The notes below the pieces were generated by a model. That model ran no database searches. It saw only the letters and a program-made list of their open reading frames with translations, and had not been told where the DNA came from. 64,000 bases of DNA from Amoeboaphelidium protococcarum (taxonomy: Eukaryota > Aphelidiomycota > Aphelidea), in contig JALECJ010000001.1 in assembly GCA_023515745.1 (NCBI GenBank), positions 248,001 to 312,000 on the forward strand, written 5' to 3'. The position numbers and the translations under genes are program-made. This document shows, in pieces, positions 1 to 11,497 of the stretch. Position 1 is the first letter of the stretch; every line of letters begins with the position of its first letter.

Positions 1-2
1 CC

Positions 3-1370
3 GAATCGATCTCTGCTCCTCAGAGTAAAACCTCACTTGTATCTACTCCTTGCACTACCTGTAATAATTTGTCATCCTCCACCACTCAGTATACCTCTAC
101 TAAATCTCAGGTATAAAGTACGTCGTCCATTTTGACTTCTCGCTACAGTTAGACCTCTTCTACCTAAAAGTGCTCATCTTGTACATCCAGTCGTAGTTAG
201 ACTCGCTCCATGACATCTTCTGCTACGTCATCTATTATAACAACTACTGCGATGCCATCGAAATCATCTACAATGTCCTCTACTGTAACAACCACAACGA
301 CATCCTCTAAGTATAGTACACCAACTCCTGCTCCTCCACCACCAAGCGAAAGGCCGCCTAGTCCTACACCGCCAAGCCCACCACCTCCTGGTCCTCCATC
401 TCCTGGTCCCCCACCTCCTAGCGAAAGACCACCTAGTGAAAGACCTCCCAGTCCTACACCGCCTGGTCCTTTGCCACCAAGCGAAAGACCGCCAAGCGAA
501 AGGCCGCCTAGTCCTACACCGCCAGGCCCTCCACCACCTAGCGAAAGACCACCAAGCGAACGACCGCCTAGTGAAAGGCCCCCAAGTGAAAGACCTCCTA
601 GTCCTCCACCTCCTAGCGAAAGACCACCAAGTAATAGACCACCATCTGAACGTCCAAGTCCACCAACTCGTCCTTCACCTCCACCTTAAAGCCCTCCTCC
701 CACAGAGGTTTCCGAACCTGCTCTTCCTCCTCCTTTTCGTCCCAGTGCTTCAAAACCTTCGAGTCCGAAGCCTCTTAAGCGTCCTGATAGACCCCATCGC
801 AGAGGCACTGGCAGTCCTCTGATTTTTGATATGAACAGGGATGGAGTTGTCTCAGCCTCAACAAAAACTGGTATCTCGAAAGATCCCTCGAATCCAACTA
901 ACTAGGATGGAGGTGCCGTGGGTGGCGATAAAATGCTTGCAATGTCCGACTTAAATGGCAATCGTATGGTGGATATAGAAGAAGTGTTTGGTGATCATAC
1001 ATTGAGCCCATTAACCAAGAAGCCATACCACGCAGCTAATGGTTTTGACGCGTTATACATGCTGGCTTTGGAAATGCAGTCCATCCCACAATGTTAGTTT
1101 GAGTTGGTAAAGAAGGATCACAACAGTGTTCTGGTGTCTTTAACTTCTGTAAAAAGGTGTCTTAATCTGCATAATGTTTAGCTTGGGTTTATCAGTGACA
1201 CTAACATCATTGATCTAGAAGAACTGGGCGATGTAAATCAAGTTGACGTGACTGATTATATTAATACTCCCGATGATGTAAGAAATGGTGTCCTTCATGG
1301 CTAAAAAGGATCCTTCTACTCTCACGATGGAACGCAATGGAAGGTTGATGATGTATGGTTCAGAAAATGA
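3..1370 (+). CDS. Extensin-like surface protein with EF-hand/dockerin-like loops (5' partial)
   Basis: The start lies left of the window. With TAA/TAG as Gln the frame is open from base 3 to a TGA at 1368-1370. Three zones are visible: a Ser/Thr-rich stretch, a proline-rich block (about 336-690) made of SERPP, SPTPP and PPPP units resembling extensin-type cell-wall proteins, and a C-terminal globular part. The latter carries two Asp-rich loops that look like EF-hand or dockerin calcium sites (DMNRDGVVSAS near 825-860; DLNGNRMVDIEE near 948-985). No transmembrane helix is seen in the visible part. An extracellular, glycosylated, calcium-binding role is inferred from composition only; the exact family is not recognised. 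Several Gln codons inside the C-terminal domain are TAA or TAG, for example in the NPTNQDGG stretch. Confidence 0.75.
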
Positions 1371-1702
1371 GACATCTTGTCAATATATTGAGGGAATTTT
1401 ATTGAAGTTTTTCGCGTTTAGACTTACCTTTGCATATTTGCCGCGTACTTCCCTCTTTCTTGTTATATGTCGCAGAGCGTCTCAAGTGCTTGACTACTGG
1501 TACTTATATTTTAGTTAAATGATAGAAGACACACTTTGATCTATCAGCTGATATTCATTCCCTTATAGAATTTTGATTTCGATACAATCTGTTCACAATT
1601 TCTTGCCTTCAGCGTTCAGCCTTTAGTCGCAATTTTAAAGATCTCCTTTCCAGTAAAGTGGCCGTGTTTTTAACTAATTTTGATAAGCGTACTTGCTAAG
1701 TA
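1371..1702. other. Intergenic region upstream of COQ4
   Basis: AT-rich, no supported gene. The COQ4 frame is open upstream to a TGA at 1574 and encodes Ser/Arg/Phe-rich residues that could be a mitochondrial presequence, but it has no in-frame ATG before 1703. A short 5' exon is therefore possible. Confidence 0.4.
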
Positions 1703-2461
1703 ATGTTAGGCATCAACCTTCTGAGGCATTCTGTGAACGCTTTGAAAGATCCAACGCGCCAAGACTTGGTGGCTGCAGTGTCTGAGTTGTTTGTCGCAGA
1801 GCCTTCGTTATAAAGACTACGTTAGCGCATGCTATCAACTCCGACAGGAAGGTAAATCTTGCGCGATCGCCCCATAATATCCTCATAGAGTATTGATTTA
1901 GAGCGATTAAGACAATTAGATGAGAATACATTCGGAAAGCAGTATACACTATTTCTAGATAAAGAACAGGTGTCGCCAGACACACGAGAACCCGTCAAGT
2001 TGTTACCTACCAAAGATCCTGAGTTGGCGTATATTCTGCTTCGCTACAGGCAGATCCATGATTTTATGCATACGCTGCTTGGAGTGCCCACCACGCTAAA
2101 GGGAGAATTGGCTCTGAAATGGTTTGAATTTGTACAAACGGGACTGCCCATGACGGCAATCGCTGGAATATTTGGCTCGGCGCGTTTGCTCCCTATATGG
2201 AGATTTTAAGACTTGGAGTCTGCTGGTAATTTCCAAGCACAACCTGTTTCTAGATATGCTGAATCTGATATTTAACAATTCGTTAATGTCTATGTTCCAT
2301 GGGCCATAAAGTCTGGTGCAAGAGCGGATCTCTTACTCAGCGTGTATTGGGAAAAGTGCTTTAATATGGATCTGGATGACTTGCGGCGTGCTCATCGCAT
2401 CACTCCAATGTCCAAAGCGTAACAAGCTAAGCATAACAATATTATTAATAAACAAATGTGA
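1703..2461 (+). CDS. COQ4: COQ4, ubiquinone biosynthesis protein
   Basis: COQ4 is a mitochondrial inner-membrane-associated protein of the coenzyme Q synthesis complex. The 252-residue frame matches the family along its length: DPTRQDLVAAVSE near the N-terminus, the metal-binding HDxxH motif (IHDFMHTLLG) followed by a conserved Glu (LKGELALKWFEF), TGLPMTAIAG, and the C-terminal YWEKCFNMDLDDLRRAHRI. The first in-frame ATG is 1703; a presequence could come from an unseen upstream exon. The TGA at 2459-2461 lies 2 bp from the TGA of the convergent TRAPPC6 gene. Four or more internal Gln codons are TAA/TAG. COQ5 lies elsewhere in this window. Confidence 0.92.
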
Positions 2462-2463
2462 AT

Positions 2464-3288
2464 TCATTGCCTACTAACTTCACTAAAATTTAAAATTTCT
2501 AGTTTAAATGCACATTATTATCCAGATGTAGACATTTCAGCCGTGACAATGCACTCAACGCCGAGAGATTTCAACGCGCCGCGAATCATTCCACTCGGAA
2601 AGGCCAAATATGGCGCCACTTGGCTCATCAAGTCAGCAGACTGTCTCATGGAAGATATGTACTAGAGTGGTTTAAATTGATTATCTTGCAGCACGTATAC
2701 ACCCTTGTGATTAGTTTTCAAGTTGTCAATCTACTTTTAATACAAGGTGGTCCAGAATTCTTTACAGATAAACTTCATGATGTCCAGAATGTCAGCCATT
2801 TTGGGTTTGTCATTAGAGAGAATAGTAGACATTTTAGAGCCAACTTTAAATCCCAATACATCTAGGCGCGTGAATAGCAACTCAGCTTCATTCTGAGTCT
2901 ACTGCATGTTAGTAGGCAATGGTGTCTTTAATGCATTATTATCCAACTCATCAAAATCAAAGTAGTCATCATATTGTGGATCGTAATAACTACCAGTGCC
3001 AGAGTTAGACAAAGCATTCTACGGAGCCGGACTCACGACTTAAACTTCATTCTCTGGTGAAAGATTAACCTCTCTCAACATGCGCTGTATCATAATCTAA
3101 TCTCTTTGCGACTTTCTATCAACTATATACTTGGTAACTTGTACTGTCTCCATCAATAGAAAATCAAATGCCAGACTGTTGACTTGGAACGCTCCATCCT
3201 TTGAAGACTTGTCAACTGCATTCTAGATCGGATTATGCTTCGGCTTCATAGGCAGACTCTTATCTTGCGGCGATACTGGAGAAGTCAT
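2464..3288 (-). CDS. TRAPPC6: TRAPP complex subunit 6 / Trs33 (Bet3 family)
   Basis: This subunit belongs to the TRAPP core, which activates Rab1/Ypt1 in ER-Golgi and Golgi traffic. The 274-residue protein has a variable acidic middle and then the clear Bet3-fold C-terminal half: RLDVLGFKVGSKM, DIMKFICKEFWTTLYQKQ, NHKGVYVLQDNQFKPL and FPSGMIRGALKSLGVECIVT. The N-terminal 125 residues, including the FDFLLMETV segment, are longer than in animal TRAPPC6 and contain an insert before the LGFKVG motif. The start at 3288 is the first ATG upstream of the homologous part. The gene ends 2 bp from COQ4, tail to tail. Confidence 0.9.
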
Positions 3289-3541
3289 AGTATACAACTT
3301 TATCAACTATTTTTTTGTAAAATGTGTTAGTCCTATTCCCTGTTGAGGAGGTGAGTTTTAATTCGCTTTAAATTCGTTTCAAGTTCAGTTTCCAAGCGGA
3401 AAAGAATTCGTTCTCTGAAATGTCAACGCGTTTGCACTGGGCTGATCTCTTGGACATGTGGGTTTCAAATGAATAATTACTGTAAATATGATATCTCGTG
3501 TAAATACTTCAAAAGTTATCTATAAAAATTATTCCAATTTT
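3289..3541. other. Intergenic, TRAPPC6 promoter side
   Basis: Short spacer between the TRAPPC6 start and the SOAT stop. It contains an ACGCGT hexamer (about 3425-3430) and a CGTTTCA word, both of which recur in other intergenic regions of the window. No gene is seen. Confidence 0.4.
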
Positions 3542-5314
3542 TCACTTAATAGAGTATACAGATACAAAACGTTTCCAGTATTCCAGCGATCCAAAAGTGA
3601 CATCGTCGCCACAAACATTCTAATGGCTACCAAAAGTGTACAAACGCGCGAAATACTCGCGACTATACAGCATAGTCAACATTCCATTGCCAATTATCAT
3701 CATGGCCCAGAAGAAGACATTGTGACTACTGCCCTCCTTCTTACCTTTATTCAGATATGTAAATAACAGTCCTGGTCCACCAAACATGAATGCCAGCACT
3801 GGGAAAAAGTATCCAGTGGCGCACGCAATAATGTACTCATGTATAACGGCCGAGATTTCAATGACCAACAATTAGCTGATAGTTTTCGCCGTGGATTTAG
3901 AATATCCTTTGGCTTCAAAGTACAGCCAGATATCAATGTATATGTAATTATAAAGCCAGTCGTGAACAGGTAGATTCCAAAGTCTGTAAAATTCGCCAAA
4001 AGAATGCGAATTCCACCAAGCCTTGTAAAATTCACGGTCGGCAAAGCGGGTGATCTCAGCCCAGGCATTCAACCAAGAGTGAAGTAGACCAAAGAAGCCG
4101 AATACAAACACAACTACACCTGGGAGCATAGACTAGAACAAACTAGACACTAGATTATGTAAAGAATCCGGATTACGGCCAGTACCAGCAAATTGAGGAA
4201 TGCAATACTACTTAAAGATGACATACATGTACAGCATGATCAGACAAACCTCTGCAAATCGCGATGCCACAAAAGACCAGCGCACTCTAGTAGTCATTGG
4301 ATAACTGGAGCGATAGAGCAGAGTAGGTACAAAGAGAAAGTATACATACGTAGCAAACGAATTCTGATCTATTGCAGGTTGTTGATCGGCTATATCCGTA
4401 AGATTAAGTGCAACATCGATCATTGATCTGACATAGGAGTGAACTTTCATTGAAAGGCGTGTAGCTTCCATCATTACAATGAATCCACTAGCTGGAGGAA
4501 GCTAATGAGATAGTGATTAGTACCCGGCAAACACCATTACACTGACAGCCGTTGTCGCATAGGAAGCAATGAGCCATGAAGGAACGCCACCACCGTGTTA
4601 CTTGACCGACTTTAGTATCACGTACTTCCAAGCATGGCAGGATAATGCATACGAATATAACACCAACCAAGTCTTCAACACCACGTCAAATTTACCAAAA
4701 GTATACGTGAATAGGGACAAATCAATGACTTGATCCAAACTAAAATCTTCCAACTTGTTCACTGTGGTATAAGTCTAAGCAATCACGGAAGCACTTAGAA
4801 TGAATAACAAAGCCACAAAGATATTGTAAACAGTCTAGAAATCTTTAATCTCCAGCAGTTCTGTCAATTTGGATTTGCGCGGCTTGAATACTTTGCTCTA
4901 TATGATTCTACGCTGAGGTTTGTAATCAGTGCTTTGAGCAGTCTTGCTTGATTAGCGGCGATGATGATGATGATGATTACCGATTGTGGATGTACTTCCT
5001 TAATGGACTGCCTGCAACTGATCAATCTTCTAATCAACAACATCAAGACCATTCGTCACATCATCCAAGAACGACTTGACATTACTGACTTTCTGCCTCA
5101 GCTCCTAGACTTCAGACTTGATATCTTTGATATTCACTAAAGTTCTCTCATTCAGATGATCTCGTTTCACCTGCGACTTGGGAGAGCCAATTGTCGTTTC
5201 AGATTCACTTCTTGTGTTGGGAGCCTATTGATGCACTACTCTCAATCGAAGCTGGGAGTCACTGGAATTCAAGTGATCTTTGAACTACGGTGGTGATTTC
5301 ACTTGCTCCATCAT
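3542..5314 (-). CDS. Sterol O-acyltransferase (ACAT/SOAT/ARE family, MBOAT)
   Basis: An ER membrane enzyme that esterifies sterols with fatty acyl-CoA. The 590-residue protein has a hydrophilic, partly coiled-coil N-terminal region with a His run, then multiple hydrophobic segments. Family signatures are clear: PTLLYRSSYP, FYKAWWNS (the FYxDWWN motif with Ala for Asp), SFGEFYRLWNLPVHDWL, and the active-site histidine in ISAVIHEYI. The YR-SYP form favours SOAT over DGAT1. The start is the upstream of two adjacent ATGs at 5312-5314 and 5309-5311. Stop TGA at 3542-3544. Head-to-head with the DUF2293 gene at 5732. Confidence 0.9.
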
Positions 5315-5731
5315 ATATTCTCAGTTTTATTGGGATGTTGATTTAATAATGACAATTATGAACAATGTTGCAACCAGATATTCTCAACAAAAGAATGAAA
5401 CATGTGGTTGCTCATTGTTTGATCTTGTTACTTGGCAAAGTTAAGAAATGGAAACGTTCTTCAACACTCAAATCAGAAACTTAATGCTACACTTAATTTG
5501 AATGTTTTGCTATAAAAAATACTCAAATGGATTTGTCTGGAAATGTTTTAGAGATGCTACAACACACATAAGTGAGATTGTCAAAACTAGTTCTGGAGCG
5601 TGATTGATTGATTCAACCTCCAACAGTCATCGCATCATTGCGTGTAACAATTCATAACAATGTTCATTTATCTCCTCTAATGCTACTATTGTCTGCTAGA
5701 TCCATCATAATTGACCAAGAATATTATCAAG
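5315..5731. promoter_or_regulatory. Divergent intergenic region SOAT / DUF2293-A
   Basis: About 420 bp between two divergent starts, so it must hold both promoters. AT-rich with several GAAAC/GTTTC words; no TATA box or repeat stands out. Confidence 0.35.
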
Positions 5732-6409
5732 ATGAGTGAGTAGGAACTGAGAAGATCGTCACGTTTGCGTTAGATTCCGAGAGTTGATTATAATGAGCAC
5801 AGATTAGCTAAGCAGCAGATGCAGCGATAAAGGATGAGATAAAATCAGCTTTTGAACGACAACAATGACAGCATATTATTGTAACAGGAGAATTAAAAAG
5901 AGCCAGTGTGTGATAAATAAGAGCTTTCCAAAGTAAATGATGAAAAGATTAATGGCTCGCAGAGATCTGACGCGGTTCTAGAGCCTCTGGTACCTGTCAA
6001 GCAGGAGTAATAGTAAAGAGATGCCCCTCGACAGAAACAGAAACGACGCAAATCTCGTAAGAACAAAGGCAATTCTTCGGAGAGACATTAAGTTTGGGCT
6101 GTCTATAATCGTATGTTTCCACGCCTGCCAGAGAATAAGAGGAATCTAATTTACAACTGGTCTTTTGCTAAAGGGTCTGGTAGAATCGGGACCGTCTAAC
6201 ATATGCCCCTAGATAAGCGCGTTTTAATTGCTGTCCGCACCCATGCTCTTTACAACATGACTGATCTGAAAGCGAGATATCAGGAAGAGTTGAACGATTT
6301 ATATCGGGACGAATGGTACGGAAACTATTAGGATGAAGAAGATTTATACGAAGAAATCAAGGAGTAATGTGATCGTCAGGTTGATCGCATCATAGCAAAA
6401 TGGCGCTGA
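5732..6409 (+). CDS. DUF2293 protein, copy A
   Basis: A 225-residue protein with a charged, Gln-rich N-terminal half and a C-terminal domain matching the mostly fungal DUF2293 family: PRLPENKRNLIYNWSF, SGRIGTVQHMPLDKRVLIAV, RTHALYNMTDL and a closing RIIAKWR. The function of the family is unknown. It is a tandem paralogue of the gene at 6834; the two share the N-terminal RRSSRLRxIP motif and the whole C-terminal domain, but copy A lacks the central 60-70 residues of copy B. Many Gln codons are TAA/TAG, including three in a row near 6009. The ATG at 5732 is the first in frame. Confidence 0.72.
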
Positions 6410-6833
6410 GATTGAACATGGTATGTTGCTTTAATTGGTTTGATAGTAGTATGAATGTCATGAATGTATAGCAATTGTAAATTTACGCGTTGAATTTATA
6501 GCTTTTTGCGAACGATCATTCAGCATTCGTTCTTATAAACAACTTGAAACACTTGATCTTATCCTGTGAACGATCGTTCAGGTGAAAACTCTAAAGTACC
6601 TTTAATACTTGTTTTGTAATCTTTCGTGTGAAATAAATGGCTCACTATGTCCATTCAAACTTTGCGAATGTGTATTTTCTGGCTGAACAAACTAGTTCTG
6701 ACTCCAATTGATATAACACGACCAGTCATCGCATCAAAACGCGTAAGATTTCACACCATTCGCTGAATTCTTGCCTTTTGCGTTTCTTAGTCCTTATAGT
6801 CACTCAATTATACCAGCTGAGTATTTTGATAAG
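6410..6833. other. Intergenic between the DUF2293 copies
   Basis: Contains a perfect 14-bp palindrome TGAACGATCGTTCA at 6567-6580, an imperfect relative of it near 6508-6522, and ACGCGT at about 6485 and 6739. A candidate control region for copy B; no gene is seen. Confidence 0.4.
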
Positions 6834-7703
6834 ATGAATGGGGAGATTGAGAGAAAATCATCTCGTCTACGTGAGATTCCAAAGGTGGAATACAATGAAA
6901 CAAAATTGATCAAACAACAACAGGCACAACTCGAGGCGGTGAAACAACAGGAGCCCTCTAAGAAGAAGCGTAAAAGCATCAAGAAGGAGAAGAAGCAGAA
7001 AGATGATGGTGGCAATGATGGTGATGTCGAGGCGCCGCAGAGAAATGTAGTCAAGAAGAAAGGTACGCATTATTCCGGTGTGATTTCAAAGCTACCGGTT
7101 CCCGCCAACTATGTCTATTTCAATCCAGGAGATCCGTACATGACGAGAAATGTGAAGAAAGAGACTCTGGACTCTGGTAAGAACTTCTATGAAGAGATTG
7201 AATGGGAACGTAATGGCATGTGGAAACGCACCGTGGCGTATCATTGTCCAAAGAGCATTTACGAACAGGTCAAGTAGAAGAGAGATGCCACATAGGCTAA
7301 GCGACGCGCTGCTGTTCAAAAGAAGGAGGAATCACAGAGGGCATAGGTATGGGCTATCTTTGATCGTATGTTCTCTCGTCTGCCAGAGGATAAGAGGGAG
7401 TAGATTTATGACTGGTCGTTCGAAAAGCGGTCCGGTAGAATTGGGAACGTGTAACATTTGCCTTTAGATAAGAGGGTCTTGATCGCTGTTCGCACTCATG
7501 CTCTTCATAATATGACTGACTTTGAGGAGAGATATGAAGATGCGAAGGATGCTTTGTATGAAGAAACTGTTGGACAAGCACAGTATACTGGCTTCCGCGA
7601 CGAAGCTTACGAAGATTTCTACGCTGGAAAAGAAGAGTTGTATGAAGACATTAAGGATCAGTGTGATCGCGAAGTTGACCAAATTATAGCAAACTGGCGT
7701 TGA
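6834..7703 (+). CDS. DUF2293 protein, copy B
   Basis: A 289-residue paralogue of the gene at 5732. It shares the start (RKSSRLREIP), a Lys-rich tract (KKKRKSIKKEKKQK), then has an additional central part with YVYFNPGDPYM and WKRTVAYHCP, and ends with the DUF2293 domain (SRLPEDKREQIYDWSF, SGRIGNVQHLPLDKRVLIAV, QIIANWR). The basic tract suggests a nuclear location. The extra central segment is the main difference from copy A, so either copy A lost it or copy B gained it. The start is the ATG at 6834; no upstream in-frame ATG exists in the open frame. Confidence 0.72.
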
Positions 7704-7954
7704 TAATGTAGATATCATGTAACAGTACAGTACAGTACAATAGTCAAGTTGAACGCAGAATGAATGGAATGACTAAATAGCAATTATGATATACGCTTCT
7801 AACTTTCAGCTTTTAGTTGTGAACAGCTTATCTCGTTTCTCAGTCAGTGGAACTGTTAATGAATTGCAATACTCTTATATCCTAACTAAAGATAACGTAA
7901 ATGACTAGAGAATGTAGAAGATGGATAAAGTATGATAAAAAATAATAATTTTAG
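7704..7954. other. Convergent intergenic region
   Basis: Spacer between the 3' ends of DUF2293-B and SIZ. Holds a short repeat of AGTAC near 7724-7740; otherwise nothing is recognised. Confidence 0.4.
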
Positions 7955-10060
7955 TCAATCATCATCCGATAAGGTCAAGTCAATCACATCAGATTGATGC
8001 GCGAGTGAGTTCGTTGGTCCAGTGTCGCATAAATCAATAATACCATTAGCAGAGTACCGATTAGACTTGGCCTATTTACTAGATGGTTAACCTTCAACAG
8101 CATTATCGTCATTATCGGAGTCATCATCTGACGACGGGCCTCTTTTAGAGTCGTCTACAATTTCATAATTTCCATACGCGTCAATCTGCACCACCACGTC
8201 ATCTATCGATTTCTTATGCACATTCTCAATCTCATTCAGAATCTGGTAAGTGTATTCACAGAAATACAATTAGTCAACCATAACATCAATCTTAGGTACA
8301 GCAAGACTAACAGAAGCGTATTACAGTTTAACAGCTGGATTGGATAGAGTCTTGGAACATATAAGACAACTCCAAGTCTTACTATCATTATTGGCGTTCA
8401 TTAGAAGCCACGTAGATAGATCGAAACATTATAGATGATTGCATTGACTTCCACGCACAGGATACTTGATATTGATTAAAGAAACTGGATCTTTCAGAGA
8501 TAGAGTGATCATACTAAGCAGTTGTAGATCATCATCTTCACCATTACCTGATTACTTCTGGTCTGGATACGGAGTTTAACTCTTGAAAAATACCTTCTTT
8601 GCCAAATCAACAGAGAGCCTGTTCAAATTTATAGAATCTAAATTAATGAACTATTCATCACCAACAATCTATCGCAATAGACACCCCGTAGTCAGTTTGA
8701 CACCAATCCAAATATTGAAGAGCATAGTTTAATGCACTTTATCAAAATTCAAATGACAATGGACCATGGCGTTCTTCGGGTCTCGCTCCACCAACCTCAG
8801 AACATCTTCAGTGATATCAGCCGGTGTTCCTGATTTAATAGAAGCTTTGAAATCTCGTACGGCATTTTGATTAACGAAGAGCTCAGCATTCACAGGATAG
8901 GAGACGTTAACAAAAGATTATTAGCCAACAGACCACGCGTGCTACTCGTTAAGGCTATGACAAGTGACGAGAAGCACAAATTTAACGTCAGCATTGGCAT
9001 CCTTGGTGAGTAAGAGCAAATCAATAAAGCGACGATCCAAATTAAAACATCTCTTTAGAGGTCCTTTTTTACCAATGCCAAACTGCGCAGTGCCAACCAC
9101 CTTCTCTTTCAAATGGATAAGCGGATTTCTTAAGAACCTGAAATTTATGGAAGAACCTTACTATGGCATTTACCATTTACCTTTTTACTATGATGACGCA
9201 ACACTGTTATACAATGGACGGGAAGACTACTACTACTGTTATTACTATTACTGCGCTTATTATATTCTTTACGCGAGATTATTATTTCCCTGCGTTGCGG
9301 GCCGTAATAGACCATTATTCATAGTATTTTATCCAGCAGATGATGATGAGTTATTATTGACCAACTGAGTAAAATTAGATTAGAGTCTCGATGATGCAGC
9401 TTACATTGGAGGCCTAAAAGGAGCAGCTGCAGGATTAAGTCTACTAATTTACGGTGGAGCCTAACCGACTTATGGCGTAACAGTTGTAGCAACACGCGAA
9501 TTTCCTGAACTGGCAAGAGACCTTTATTATGAAGATACAGCAATTTATGACAATGGAGGATTTATTACGTGTCGCGTCCCATTTTAAGCTGACGCAACTG
9601 ATGATGACTGAGCGACTGGACGAGAACTGGCAGGCTAACTTAAAGGTACAGTTGGATTCGTATTTTATACCGCAGTGGGCCTCTATTACGGCGCCCAATC
9701 CGGCGTTGAAGGTGGTTCATAATCTGACTGCTCACTATCAGTATCTGTAGCAGGTAAAAAAGGCCTATAAACCCCATTACCCACCGTTTATCTCAATCTA
9801 TCTAATTATCTCTTTTCTCTCTCTAGCTAAGCATTGAGCAGCTTTTAAACCAAATCCGCAATAGAATTTTGAGCTAAGCAAGATTCATAAGCTCTGATTG
9901 AAGGACTTCCATAATCTTAATAAACATCATAGATTCTAAATGCCAATACCGTCTTCACGCCGGACCGCCTCTGTCCCAATGACCGAAGAATTTCGCTAAG
10001 AGTGGCATTCTTTAAATTAGTCAAATCGCCCAGTGTCAATTTCCTCTCCACAATTTACAT
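7955..10060 (-). CDS. SIZ1: SIZ/PIAS-type SUMO E3 ligase
   Basis: This nuclear E3 ligase transfers SUMO from Ubc9 to targets. The 701-residue protein has the full family layout: an N-terminal SAP domain (residues ~5-45, with ATLSEILRSLGQRRSGVK), a Gln/Ser/Pro-rich linker with a long Gln run written with TAA/TAG/CAG codons, a PINIT-like region (~300-450), an SP-RING (~520-570) with the zinc pattern GSQCNHLQCFDLSTWL and WSCLICSKTL, and a C-terminal SUMO-interacting motif VIDLTLSDDD that ends exactly at the stop codon. A second SIM-like IIDLCD lies just upstream of it. The start ATG is at 10058-10060. Divergent from the gene at 10393. Confidence 0.93.
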
Positions 10061-10392
10061 CTGTTATTAATAAAGTCTAATTAATTAAGTCTAGATTAAA
10101 AGCGTTTTATCAGTTAGATTCGGGAAACTATCCACACTTGTAATTATTAACGATGCTTATCAACACACTTTTCTCAAAGACAACTGGCGTTGATGCGAGG
10201 AAAAGTACAGTAATCTCTCCAGAAAGATGAAAGTCTCGCGCGACGCGTCTGATTCGTTTCAACTCGTCAGCAAAATTTCTATTCACAGTCCAGTGCCAAA
10301 TTACACTGTTTCTGCGCTTTCTATACTGACAGGCTGTCCTGTAGAGTTTCTCTTTTTAACATATATTACTTAGTAGTGTTAAAGTCACCAAG
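10061..10392. promoter_or_regulatory. Divergent promoter region SIZ / coiled-coil gene
   Basis: Bidirectional promoter space of 332 bp. It contains ACGCGT near 10246 and CGTTTCA near 10256. No gene is seen. Confidence 0.35.
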
Positions 10393-11381
10393 ATGGAGGA
10401 AGCGCAGTTGAAATTGTCTTAAATACACATAACTAGTCCTGCTAGAACTAAAGGTTACAATCAATCCAATGTGTCCACCCCAGATATTTTTGGTATGAAA
10501 TCGAGCAAAACTCCATTGAAGCCCATGGATGGGGAAGAAGATGATGAGGGGCCTCCTAAAATGAGATCTTTGACGATGGTATCTGGCAGCGAAAAGAAAA
10601 GATCTTAACTGTCGAGTTAGAAAAAGAGTTAGAATGCTAAACCGCAATGGGATGGTTCATTTGCAAAGAAGATCAGTGATTCTACTCCAAAGCGGGTTAC
10701 TACTGCTGATGTTCGTATGCGTAAACAGTCTACCTCCGTTGCGAATTTTTCAAACTAGCAATCATCTGTCAGAGTATCTCACTCTCCCAGAACACCTCAC
10801 GTCTCGTAGACCAATGCTAAGAAGTAAAAGAATATGGGCTAGCTAGCTCGTCCCGTCCTGGTATGATTTATATTCACTATTAAACATTGTATATGTGTTA
10901 GTGTTTGAATGTACATGTGTAGTCTACCAAGTTTGCTCATGTTTCAGCACAGGTGACTCAGGATGGTTTCGCGGTCCCAAAGTTGCCAACAACGCATCAT
11001 CAGCCATCATTCGCGTCATCTAACAAGGAGAACGCCAATTCTGTTACTGCTGCTAGTTTTGATTCGTCTAAAAAATTGAAATTATAGCTGTAGAAAGGTA
11101 AGCTTTTTCAATTGTTATACCTAAGGTGCATTCATTTACTCTAGTGTCTTGTAGAGATTGCACTGAGGCAAGAGTTTGAACAGAAGTATCTGCGCGAAAA
11201 GAAGGACCGAATCAAGGCCGAGCTTGAATGTTCTAATCTTGAAGAGAAGGTGTTTCAATTGGAATCTAGACTGCGCACGCTTGTTGCTACTGACAACGCG
11301 TCTATTGTTAATAATACACATCAGGTATCTGCTTCCGTCAATGGGACTCAATTTAAAATGGAGTCCTAGAAAACGGATTGA
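10393..11381 (+). CDS. Coiled-coil protein of unknown function, two introns
   Basis: Not recognised. Proposed exons are 10393-10860, 10923-11097 and 11155-11381 (289 residues). The introns of 62 and 57 nt are GTATGA...GTGTAG and GTAAGC...TTGTAG; the first removes an in-frame TGA at 10864, and both keep the reading phase. The first 220 residues are Ser/Lys-rich with SP and TP sites, then a coiled coil follows (EIALRQEFEQKYLREKKDR, LEEKVFQLESRLR). The frame ends with TGA at 11379. An alternative is an intron from 11325 (GTATCT) to 11485 (AACAG), which would join this gene in phase 0 to the exons at 11486-11954. Confidence 0.5.
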
Positions 11382-11497
11382 ACGACTGATTCAAAAAAAT
11401 TCTTGATCGCTCGCCTTCCTTGTCTCTTTTTTTTTATCTTGATCTTTTCTACCAAGTTGCGGTAATTTGACACCATTGCTAACAGATACAAAGCAAG

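Noticed and set aside
9753-9829. Plus-strand intron-like sequence (GTAAAAA ... CTCTCTCTAG)
   Set aside because: It lies within the SIZ gene on the minus strand, whose frame continues through it, and no plus-strand protein is supported.
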